Assembly (NCBI GenBank): GCA_037176905.1
Contig: JBBBWG010000937.1
Span: 2,047 to 26,036 of the forward strand
DNA from: Azolla pinnata
Taxonomy: Eukaryota; Streptophyta; Polypodiopsida; Salviniales; Salviniaceae
DNA length: 23,990 nucleotides
Reading direction: 5' to 3'
The notes under the pieces were generated by a model. The model was not told the DNA's origin. It worked only from the letters and a program-made list of their open reading frames with translations, and did no database searches. This document shows, in pieces, positions 12,200 to 21,121 of the stretch; position 1 is the first letter of the stretch; each line of letters opens with the position of its first letter. The position numbers and the translations under genes are program-made.

Positions 12200-12376
12200 N
12201 NNNNNNNNNNNNNNNNNNNNNNNNNNNNNNNNNNNNNNNNNNNNNNNNNNNNNNNNNNNNNNNNNNNNNNNNNNNNNNNNNNNNNNNNNNNNNNNNNNNG
12301 ATCGACGTCAGCTTGAAACAAACGATGTCAACCATTCGCATCAAGTAGCTGCAACGAGATCGTTGGCATTATCGTC
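12123..12376. repeat. 77-bp direct repeat flanking a 100-N assembly gap
   Basis: 12123-12199 and 12300-12376 are identical by eye (gatcgacgtcagcttgaaac ... ggcattatcgtc). They abut a gap of exactly 100 Ns (12200-12299) on both sides. The pattern is what an unmerged overlap between two contigs looks like; a true tandem repeat that broke the assembly would look the same. Confidence 0.92.
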
Positions 12377-12980
12377 ATTAGCTGGGATCAACGTGCCAAT
12401 AGCAACATAGCAATGTTGTTATCATCGTCAGCCAGATAACGTCAGCTAGCAGCATAATCGATATCAACACTTGCTAGCAAGACCATTGGCAATGGCTACC
12501 AACAGCATCAGCATCGACATGTGTAAGGGTCAACTTCAGCTAGGAGTAGCATCAACAATCGATCCAGCATCACCAACATCAGCATCAACCGAGCATTCAA
12601 ACAACATCAACACTGGCAGCTCCGACAACAATCAAGAGCATCCACAACTTCTGCATTGATCGAGCATTCGACAACATCAGCATCGTCCGAGCACCATCAT
12701 CAGCTAGGAGTAGCATCAACATCGATCCAGCATCACCAACATCAGCATCGATCGAGCATTCAAACAGCATCGACATCGGCAGCTCCGGCAGCAAATCGAG
12801 CATCGAACAACTTCTGCATCGATCGGGCATATCCGCAGCAATCAGCAACAGCAAGCAGCATCAACATCAACATCAGCATCGACATCAACATCGACATCAG
12901 CATCAGCATCGACATCAACATCAACATCAACATCAGCATCAACATCAGCATCGATCGAGCAAGAGCTGCATCAGCTAAGC
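12377..12980. repeat. Trinucleotide-rich (CATCAG/CATCGA/CATCAA) repeat with a 164-bp tandem duplication
   Basis: The segment is dominated by ATC-based triplets and is densest at 12850-12960. Inside it, a block starting cagctaggagtagcatcaac at 12537 recurs at 12701, an offset of 164 bp. Similarity runs through 'cgatccagcatcaccaacat', 'cggcagctccg'-like and 'acaacttctgcat' landmarks to about 12835. Ser/Ile/Asn- or Met/Leu-rich translations on either strand are repeat products, not a recognised protein. Confidence 0.8.
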
Positions 12981-13060
12981 TCACAAAACTGAGAGAGCAT
13001 AAATTTCTTCCGATGCCCTCAGCCATTTCATGCTTTCGATTTTTACAAATATATAAACAC

Positions 13061-13492
13061 AAAAAAAAGCAAATAAATAAATAGATAAATAAATAAATAA
13101 CACTGTAAAAATAAATAAATAAATAACAATGTAAAAATAAACAAATAAATAAAAATATAAAAATAAAAATATAAAAATAAAAATATAAAAATAAAAATAT
13201 AAAAATAAATAAATAAATAAGTAAATAAACAAAGAAAGAAAGAACGAAAGAAAATAAATAAAAATAAAAATAAAAATAAATAAAAATAAAAATAAAAATA
13301 AATAAAAATAAAAAATAAAAATAAAAATAAAACAAATAATAATAAATAAATAAATAAATAAATAAGTAAGTAAATAAATAAATAAGTAAATAAATAAATA
13401 AATAAATAAATAAGTAAATAAATAAGTAAATAAAAAAAATATAAATAAACACATATAAATATAAAAATAAATATAAAAATAAATAAATTTCC
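13061..13492. repeat. (AAAT)n / (AAAAAT)n microsatellite tract
   Basis: About 430 bp of nearly pure A/T made of aaat, aaaaat and aaaatat units, with sporadic c and g. It is the most AT-rich part of the window and lies about 0.9 kb upstream of the START gene's ATG. The minus-strand Phe/Leu/Ile/Tyr-rich ORFs over it (12760-14091 and others) result from this composition. Confidence 0.92.
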
Positions 13493-13960
13493 ATTTCCTT
13501 TTTTTCTTCTTTCTCCGGACCCCAAAAAATGGCTTCTTCTTCTTCTTCTTCTTCTTCTTTTCTCTGATGATGATGGCGATGGCGATGGCGACATAGCTCC
13601 TCTTTCTCTCCTCGTTTGTGGCTCACAACCCACAGTCGATTCTTCTCCATAACTTCCCCCTTCTTCTTCGATTCGGGTTCCGTTTTGTTCAAGAAAACCC
13701 CTAACCCTACACTTGTGCCCTCTTCTTCCTCCTCAACCACAGATTCCTCTGGATGTTTTCTCCTGCAGATCCGACATCCCTCCCGTTTTTTGCTTCGATT
13801 CTCGCCCTCTCTTTCCTCCATCCGGGGCGGGAATCTTCTCTTATTCTTCTCGCGCAGTCGGGCCCGATCCTCTCCCCTATGCATCAAATGCAGCTCGTGG
13901 TAAGGCATGGCGCAGTTTCCATCCGGAAACAGGAGGAAATAAGAAGTGGGTAGATAGAGA

Positions 13961-13993
<33 letters not shown>

Positions 13994-14143
13994 AGAAGAA
14001 GAAGAAGAAGATTCAAGGAGAGCAATAGACCTAAATTGAAATCAAAGAAGCAAGAAGAGGAAGAGAAAACAAGAAGAGAGGAATATTTCATGAAGAAAAG
14101 ACAATCAATAAAAAGCTAACAATTAAGCAAGAAGAATCAGATC

Positions 14144-14176
<33 letters not shown>

Positions 14177-14361
14177 AGAAGAAGATTCAAGGAGGGCAAT
14201 AGGCCTAAATTGAAATCAAAGAAGCAAGAAGAGGAAGAGAAAACAAGAAGAGAGGAATCATTCATGAAGAAAAGACAATCAATAAAAAACTAGCAATCAA
14301 GCAAGAAGAATCAGATCAGAAGAAGAAGAAGGAAGAAGAAGAAGAAAGGGCAACAACAACG
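13493..14361 (+). promoter_or_regulatory. Probable promoter and 5' leader of the START-domain gene, microsatellite-rich
   Basis: CT-rich stretch with (CTT)n at 13533-13560, (GATGGC)n near 13572-13591, (AGC)n at 13961-13989 running into (GAA)n to 14010, then a 174-bp duplicated GA-rich segment and more GAA up to gcaacaacaacgATG. CT/GAA-rich leaders are common in plants. An exact transcription start could not be set. No other gene is supported here. Confidence 0.45.
14011..14345. repeat. 174-bp tandem duplication, two copies
   Basis: The block beginning attcaaggag at 14011 is repeated from 14185. Shared landmarks in the same order are cctaaattgaaatcaaagaa, gaagaggaagagaaaacaag, catgaagaaaagacaatcaa and aagaatcagatcagaagaag. 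A few substitutions separate the copies (agcaatagac versus ggcaataggc; aatatttc versus aatcattc), so the duplication is fairly recent. It ends just upstream of the START gene's ATG. Confidence 0.9.
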
Positions 14362-17300
14362 ATGGAGACGGATCAAAAGAACAGGGATTACTTGGATTTC
14401 TTTTACGATAGCAGAAAATCGACATCGAATCTGATAGAGACAGTGCTGGATTGCTCAGCGACTTTAGTGCCTCTATGGGTAGCTGTGCTAGTGGGTCTTT
14501 TGGTGGGCTGGATGTGGAAGCCCAGATGGGTAAGCTTTCTATTTTTAGGTCTGAGGAGCCGCCCAAGATTGGTATGGACCAGTAGCCCGCCTGGATTTGG
14601 AGGCCGCCGATTCTGGCTTGCCTTAACCGCCTCTGTCACTGCCTTCCAAATGCTCAAAGAATTCTGGATCAAGTTCAAAGCTTGGAGATGGCCCGAGCAT
14701 CAATCCCATGATAATCACACCAACCAAGGTGTTTCTCAGCCTCAGAACAGCAGCAGCAAGCAGTAAGATTTCATCATTTATCCCTGTTTCCGAATCGATT
14801 TGATTTGCTTCTGAATTCGTACTTTCCGAATGTTACTTCTTGTTTTAGATGTCATCTCGATGTTCCGCCCAATTTTGTGTCTGAATGTGGTACGATCGCA
14901 ATTATTATCGATTACGAGATAGGTTTTCCATATGAAGGTTCATGTATCAGATTTGATATGATTCTCCATACTTATCGTCCTCATCCTTTTTATACGTTTA
15001 AAATGCATTTTCTTGTTTTTTCTTAGTCAATGTCAATGGAATGCATGTTTTGGTTGTGTGCCTGTTCAGATTTTTCTGAATCAGATTTGACTTGCATCAG
15101 AATGCATGTTATAATTGTGTTGTTTATATGCTTCCAGTGTGTTTTTTTTTTCTTTACTGATTTCACTGGAAGGCTTGGTTTTGGTTTTGTGTTTGAACGT
15201 TGATATCTGATAAGGCCATAACTATAACTGATTATGAGATGGGTATTCTGTACCAATAACAAATGATACGTCTCACCATATATCTTTGTTCTGAATCAGG
15301 TTTGTTTTGGCCATGAATGTGTATCATTCGTCCTGTTGATGTCGTCTAAACACTTGGTTTGGTTGTGTGTTGGAATTTTATATGTGTTTGGGCATAATCA
15401 AGCTGATCATGACATAGGCTTTTTGAAGTTTTCCCAAATGTTACGGTGTGTACATGTGGGTTAATCCCAATCAAAAAGATGATAATTTTTTTTAATGATT
15501 AGTTATGGATATACTCATAACGATATGGGTTCATGCTAATTGCATGTTTTTGTATGCTGGCCTTGTGGAAATGGTTAGTTCAGTTGTGTGTTTGAATGTG
15601 ATGTGTTATGAGAATAATGACAACTGATCATAAACATAGATTTTTTGTAGTTTGGTTGTGGTGAGTACATGTGGGTTTATTCAGATTGGAAAGATAATAT
15701 TTTGATCTAAATTAATTCGTACATACTTGCTAAAACATTTGGTAAAACTACGATCTCATGATCTGTTATGATCATGCCTTTAACGGTATGGATTCATCTG
15801 AATCCACGTGGTACACCATCTTATCCATAAGCTAGAAGATGTCTTTCCTGTTGGCCTTGTAGAAACACTTGTGTGCTCGAACATAGTATGGATTCATCTC
15901 AATTCTTTTGTGGTATGTGTATCCTTGTATGTTTGAATACTGTGAAGTTTCGCTTCTATTTCCATTTGATATACCTTCTTGTTAGTACGTTCAAATGTGT
16001 TTCTTATTTTCTCAACCCTGTCCCAGCACTTGAGTCTGATTGTCTGTTTGAATGTGGCTAGGGAACATCCAAATTCGACGTGCTATACTTTCTTGTTTGT
16101 ATGTTGTAATGTGTTGTTTTAGGTTTATCTCATTCAAACACCTGGTTTTGGCTGTGCTTTCTAATGTGAAGTGGGTTCATATGAGAAAGTATACTTCGCA
16201 TTTTCATTGGTTTTGTACACTTGTTTATGAGTTGATTGTTCTATGGTCTTATTTGTTTTGTGCAAGAATCAAACTTGACTCAATGCAATCCATATGGGTA
16301 TGCCTAGTCTGCTTAAAATTCTGATTTTTTCATGAGTTTTATGGGTGTAATGAAGATTGAAATAACTCAATCTGTTCCAGCCCAATCCATATGTTTGTGC
16401 TGGATGGATCATGAATTTATGGGCTCAGTATTTACACTTGAGTCAAGTTTATTTCAATTTAGTTAGAATGATTAGATAGAGGAGACCCACACTAGCTCAT
16501 TGTTCTTTTGTGTGTTTGAATCTTTTACTCATGTCTAGATATAACAATGTGTTTAGCTGGAGAATCTGATGGCTTTGAATTTTTTCTTTGAATCTCTATC
16601 TTCTAGGGGTGAGAATATAACTGGAGCTCTCTTGGCTCGTTCAATGGTTGGGGAAGAGGATCTACGACAACTGTACCTCAAGTTCCATAAGAAGGATGGG
16701 GGCCTTCGGTGGGAGTTGTTGATGGAACGTTCAGTCCCTGGCATGATTTATCAGGCTTGGCGTAGAGATCCGCAGGTATACTTTTGGGAATTGCTTGGGA
16801 TTCATGAGGTTAAATGTGTATAATGTTCAAATTTTTCTAGAAATAAGCAAAACATAAAAGAAAGGTGTAAAGTGTGAAATGTGTTACATAACATAATTTT
16901 CTGAAATATGTATTTATCATGACGTGGCCCTCATAGAAAAGTTATGGGCACTGGAGCAGTATTTGTTTGTGGATAGTATATATTGGCATTCTTTGTCAGT
17001 TTATTGTAATAAATAGAAGGGATTCTGTTTTGGTGAATGGATTTTTGTTGTCTTGGATAAACTTCTGCTTGGCACTTTATATTGGATAACTTAATTTATG
17101 GATAGCTTTTTGGGCTGAGATGCAGGATTTTCATGATGAAACACATAACTTTTTATTTCGAACATTCTTGTTGATATAAGATGTGATGTCCTAAAGCTGG
17201 GCTCAGAACGTGTAAAAATGTCAAATTTGTAATGCTAACTTATATCTGGCCTTCCATTGCTGAAGCCCATCACCCAACACATTAACTGTAAAGGTTTTGT

Positions 17301-19386
17301 AATCTGTTCTGAGTCTGTATGCTAGGAAAGTGGGAAAGGAAGGGAATGAAAGCTACATGGAACTTTTATTAGTGTAGATTCCACTCGGACATCCATGCCA
17401 TCCAGCTGAAATAGAGGTCTCATCTATAATTGAAATCAGGTTTTCTTGATTTGTATTTGAAGGTGCCCATAATTCACACAGATGGTACATACACACGGCC
17501 TCTCTCTCTTCAAATTAAGACTGATATTTGGAATATGTCTAGTGAACAAGGTTTGAGTCTATTGAATATTCTCTCCAGTTGTGAAATTGTGTCTATTTTG
17601 TTACCTTTTTTTTAACATTGTTGTTCTCTGGCTTCCTTCAAAAGTGGACCCTGAAATGCTGCTCTCATGAGGTGCACAATGCATAACACTGGAACTCAAA
17701 ATCGAGTTGCCAGCGTGATCAATATTATTTTAATGTTTTCCTTTCTTAAGCAAATGTACTGCTAAGGGAGTGTTAATAGTCATCTTGATGGTTTGATTCA
17801 AACTATTGTTTCTTGATTTACTGACCTGTACTTCAGTCTCCAAATAAAAAAAAGTGACGTGAATGTGAACTGACTGAAATCTCTATGAGCTTCTACTCAA
17901 AACTATATGCACACATTGATTATTCAGAAATTGATGCTAATACAGGCTGGTCCTACTGAATACATGAGCCGAACAGTGTTTGAAAATGCAACCGCAGACA
18001 TGGTTAAAGATTTCTATTGGGATGATGAATTCCGATTTGAATGGGACAATATGATCATATACTCAAAGACTCTGGAAGGATGCAATGAAACAGGAGCAGA
18101 AATCGCACACTGGATCAGAAAGGTGTGGTTTCAAGTGAATTTTTAGGTGTATTAGCATCGACTTTTTATATGTATGTTCAAACTTTTTCATGCATGTTAT
18201 AACTTGTAAGAACTTTTAGCATAAAGCACATGGTTAAAGCAGTTGTTTTCTTGGGTGTTGCAGTTCCCATTCTTTTGTAGTGATCGAGAATATCTGATTG
18301 GGCGGCGGATTTACAAGTGTGGAGACATATACTTTTGCATCACAAAGGTACAAGGAAGAAGATTATATGATGAACGTGACGCATTTTTAAGGGACTAAGG
18401 TAATTTTTCTCATGAAATGTAGGGCGTGCCCTATCCAGACATACCTCGCAAAAGCAAACCGAGAAGAGTCGATGTCTACTCCTCAAGTTGGTGTGTCCGA
18501 GAAGGTGAGTTTGGTGTTTAAATCGATGTATGTTTTTTCCAGCTCTTATCAATACAAATACACTTCCAACTCGTGCATGGTTTCTTTGCCGATTTCAACT
18601 CCTCTTTTGTCATAGATTTCCGAACACAGGCATTTTCTTGTTCTTTTTGTCATTTATTTCCAGATACACGGATTTCCTTGTTTTTTATATTTTGGCATAT
18701 ATATATATTTACAGCGGCTTGGATTTCCTTGTAATATGTTTCCGCCGCATACCCATTATATACTTATATTTTGTCATATCTTTCCAGATAGATGGATTTC
18801 CTTGTTATGTATTCTGTCATATATTCCCTCGTACTCATCACGTATATCTCCAGAGTCCAAATGCATCGATTTTGTTTTCCACGGGCCCATTGGTCGATCT
18901 CCCTCCCTGTGGATTATTCCATAAACTTTGTTTTTCCCTCGGCTATTTTATGCAGTGGCATCACCCGAGACGGGCAAAATGACTGCATGCGAGGTGACGT
19001 TCCTGCATTCAGAAGACATGGGCATTCAGAGGGACCTGGCAAAGTTCGGGGTGAAGCAAGGGATGTGGAACTGTGTGAGGAGGATGGAGCCGGGGCTGCG
19101 CAAGTATCAAGCGCTGCGCAAGCTGTCGAAGCCGCTCTCGCACACGGCGGAGATGGCGCAGCGCTTCACGCGGGTGCCAGCCGCGTTCTTCGAGGGCACG
19201 GGAAGCGCCGATTCTGGCGAGGAAGCCACGCGGGAGCCTGAGGATGGAAAGCACCGATCTAGTGTGAAAGCATGGAAATGGGTGATTGTCGGGGGAGCTG
19301 TGGCCCTCGCTTGTGGGCTCGACAGGGGTGTTGTGGGCAAGGTTCTCATCTTTGGTCTGGCTCGAAGGTTTGGTCGACGGCTCTGA
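14362..19386 (+). CDS. Membrane-anchored START-domain protein, plant CP5-like, 6 exons, complete
   Basis: Exons 14362-14762, 16607-16775, 17946-18122, 18264-18347, 18423-18504 and 18956-19386 join in phase to 1344 nt (447 aa). Seen: a hydrophobic helix at about residues 33-51 (TLVPLWVAVLVGLLVGWMW) and a second at about 84-103; a Ser/Gln/His-rich linker; a START domain from about 149 to 370, with LMERSVPGMIYQAWRRDP, RTVFENATADMVKDFYWDDE, KFPFFCSDREYLIGRRI, the KGVPYPDIPRK motif and TACEVTFLHSEDMGI; then an acidic linker and a C-terminal hydrophobic segment at about 411-441 with a basic end. Family knowledge: START domains form a hydrophobic pocket for lipids or sterols, and plant members with N-terminal membrane helices are poorly characterised. 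The ligand cannot be read from sequence. Exon 6 is clearly more GC-rich than its surroundings. The start is the first ATG after the GA-rich leader. The gene is intact. Confidence 0.94.
14763..16606 (+). other. START gene intron 1 (1.84 kb) with a decayed tandem array
   Basis: Donor CA|GTAAGA, acceptor CTATCTTCTAG. T/G-rich sequence in which a module of the form gtgtgtttgaatgt...cataat.a.aactgat.atgagatagg.tttt recurs near 14876, 15188, 15366 and 15583, with partial copies near 15868 and 16040. No gene was recognised. Reading through the donor gives CAG TAA, an immediate in-frame stop. Confidence 0.8.
16776..17945 (+). other. START gene intron 2 (1.2 kb)
   Basis: Lies between the exon ending RRDPQ (donor CAG|GTATAC) and the exon starting AGPTEYMSRT (acceptor GCTAATACAG). 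Ordinary AT-rich intron sequence; nothing else recognised. Confidence 0.85.
18602..18835 (+). repeat. Short reiterated module in START gene intron 5
   Basis: The word pattern ttttgtcata..tttccagata.a.ggatttccttgtt recurs at about 18604, 18645, 18691, 18769 and (partial) 18813, roughly every 45-80 bp. Several copies carry a pyrimidine tract plus CAG resembling a splice acceptor. The intron (18505-18955) is otherwise unremarkable. Confidence 0.7.
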
Positions 19387-19478
19387 TGGCAGGTGCGGCG
19401 AATCAAATGTCTTTTTTGGGTATACATATGATGATATGATTCTTGCAGCTCTTTTGTATGTGATAAAGACCTGTGATG

Positions 19479-19480
<2 letters not shown>

Positions 19481-19510
<30 letters not shown>
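19481..19510. repeat. (TC)n microsatellite in the START gene 3' UTR
   Basis: Fifteen perfect TC units about 95 bp after the START gene stop codon. Confidence 0.95.
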
Positions 19511-19515
<5 letters not shown>

Positions 19516-19840
19516 GAGGGGAGATGCTTGTCTGTCTCTTGCTGGAAGCTCCCTCAGGGCAACTTATAAAACATTGCAGGAGATTTTTCCTGGCCGACTC
19601 GGTAGAAATGGTTCAACAAATCTCGGTTCTGCCCTTCCTATCAACCTCTTGTAAAAGGGCATGTTGTTCCTCTCTGTTCGGTATGTATTTTTTGCTTAAG
19701 GATTCGGGCTCATCATCGATGACCAGAAGGGCATGTATCTTGTGTTAGTAAAAAAGACTTATGTCCAATCTTAGTGTTGATATAACACATGGTCTTCCAG
19801 AACATTCGAAATCTTGTATGGCACCTCCTGAATACACAGG

Positions 19841-19846
19841 AATAAA
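19841..19846 (+). terminator. Candidate polyadenylation signal (AATAAA) for the START gene
   Basis: The canonical hexamer lies about 455 bp after the stop codon, in T-rich DNA. Plant polyadenylation signals are loose, so this is only a plausible 3' end. Confidence 0.35.
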
Positions 19847-20737
19847 TGTGTGCTTTCTCCTCGGAGTTTTGCTATGGTATTTGAAGCTCAGAAGTAAGAT
19901 GTGATCTATTTTGGAATATCAAATCTCCATTTTGGGTCTTATTGGTTTTTGATCTTGAATACTAGACCTCTCTATTGATTCTTCTATTGTGTACATTGTA
20001 TATGCATGCTTTTCCAAATTGTCACATGCTTTATGCCAACATGAAGATTTTTGCTGATTTCTGATAAATCATAGAGCCTCTACTGCAATCATAATTTACA
20101 TCCGTCACATGCAGGGCTCCTATGAAAACAAAGTATGAAGTCATATGCGGTCGAAGATAACTTTTGTGTGATTGCAGCGATTTCCTGAAGTCAATGATAT
20201 CGATCGAGTGATAGCAGAATGTTCTATGGAATCCAGAGATTGTGGAGGCGAATAACATGCTCCGGAGGTGGAAGAGAGATTGGAATAGTGGTGGTGGGGA
20301 AGAGCAGTCGAGCATTGAGCCATGATTCAGATAGATATATGCAGAGAAGGAGATTTGGGGAGAGAACAAAAAAAGGAAGAACCCATTTGCCTGCAACCTT
20401 TGGAGATCCTAAACCTAGGATTTTTGCTGGGCTATCTTTTGCCAAGACCTAAACCCTAAACGCTCAATTGGCTTATCCCATTTCTGTGATGCATTGCATC
20501 TATCATTGGGCACGAAATAGACTGATTCGCTTAGCACATGGAGTGATTGCAATGACAACTAGGACAGGCATGGAAGTAAATATATATGTACACACAGACA
20601 GATGTGATGACCCTTGATGCCCTTGATGGCTTTCCAGGAGCAGAAGTGTGATTGATTGGGCAGGGAAACCCTTGATGTGCATTTACTTCTGTTCCAAGAT
20701 TTCTGGATTGTATAGGTAGGGAGGAAGTTCAATTGTG
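19847..20737. other. Intergenic DNA without a recognised gene
   Basis: AT-rich sequence between the START gene's probable 3' end and the telo-box cluster. The open frames at 20031-20396 (minus) and 20219-20452 (plus) have no recognisable motif or splice partner. A single telo-box (aaaccctaa) sits at 20451-20459. Confidence 0.5.
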
Positions 20738-20799
20738 AAACCCTAAACCCTAATCCCTAAACTCTAATTCCTAAACCCTAAATCCCAAAAAAACCCTAG
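20738..20799 (+). promoter_or_regulatory. Telo-box cluster (AAACCCTAA) upstream of the CCCH gene
   Basis: AAACCCTAA occurs at 20738-20746, 20745-20753 and 20773-20781, with near copies between them and at 20791-20799; another lies at 20451. Telo-boxes are established plant promoter elements, bound by telomere-repeat-binding and Polycomb-recruiting factors and common in ribosomal and cell-cycle gene promoters. The position about 320 bp upstream of the proposed CCCH start fits a promoter or leader. A short interstitial telomeric repeat is the alternative. Confidence 0.65.
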
Positions 20800-20802
20800 A
20801 CT

Positions 20803-20925
20803 ATGGAGATGGATGGACTGGACGACAGACCTGAAATGCCCACGAGTGAAAAGAATAGGTATATGGAAGGAGAGGAGAGGAGAGGAGCAGAGAGGAGAGG
20901 GCGCACTAATTGTTTAAAGGAATAA
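20803..20925 (+). other. Short ORF just after the telo-box cluster (possible uORF or alternative first exon)
   Basis: An ATG four bases after the last telo-box-like repeat opens a 40-codon frame (MEMDGLDDRPEMPTSEKN...) that then runs into a GGAGA microsatellite. A GTATAT donor-like site lies near 20857, but its phase does not fit the next CCCH exon. It may be an upstream ORF in the leader, a first exon of an alternative transcript, or chance. Confidence 0.25.
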
Positions 20926-21121
20926 GAATCCATGGAGTGGAGAATATCAATCTTGCTCGGTGGATGAAGAAAAAAGACAATCGCGAATCGGACGCCCACG
21001 CTCCGCACAGCTACAATGATGCTCGGGGCTCCATGTTTGCTGCTTCCACAGCTTATAGCCGCATTGCCCAACGCGCCCATGAGGCTTCAATGGCTTTTCT
21101 CTCACAATCCCCTACAACACC

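Noticed and set aside
12760-14091. 443-codon minus-strand ORF rich in Leu/Phe/Ile/Tyr
   Set aside because: It runs across the (AAAT)n tract, trinucleotide repeats and the CT-rich leader of the START gene. Its translation simply mirrors these repeats, with no recognisable domain.
20219-20452. Overlapping ORFs on both strands near the first telo-box
   Set aside because: Short, no motif, mutually antisense, and no phase-compatible link to the CCCH gene.
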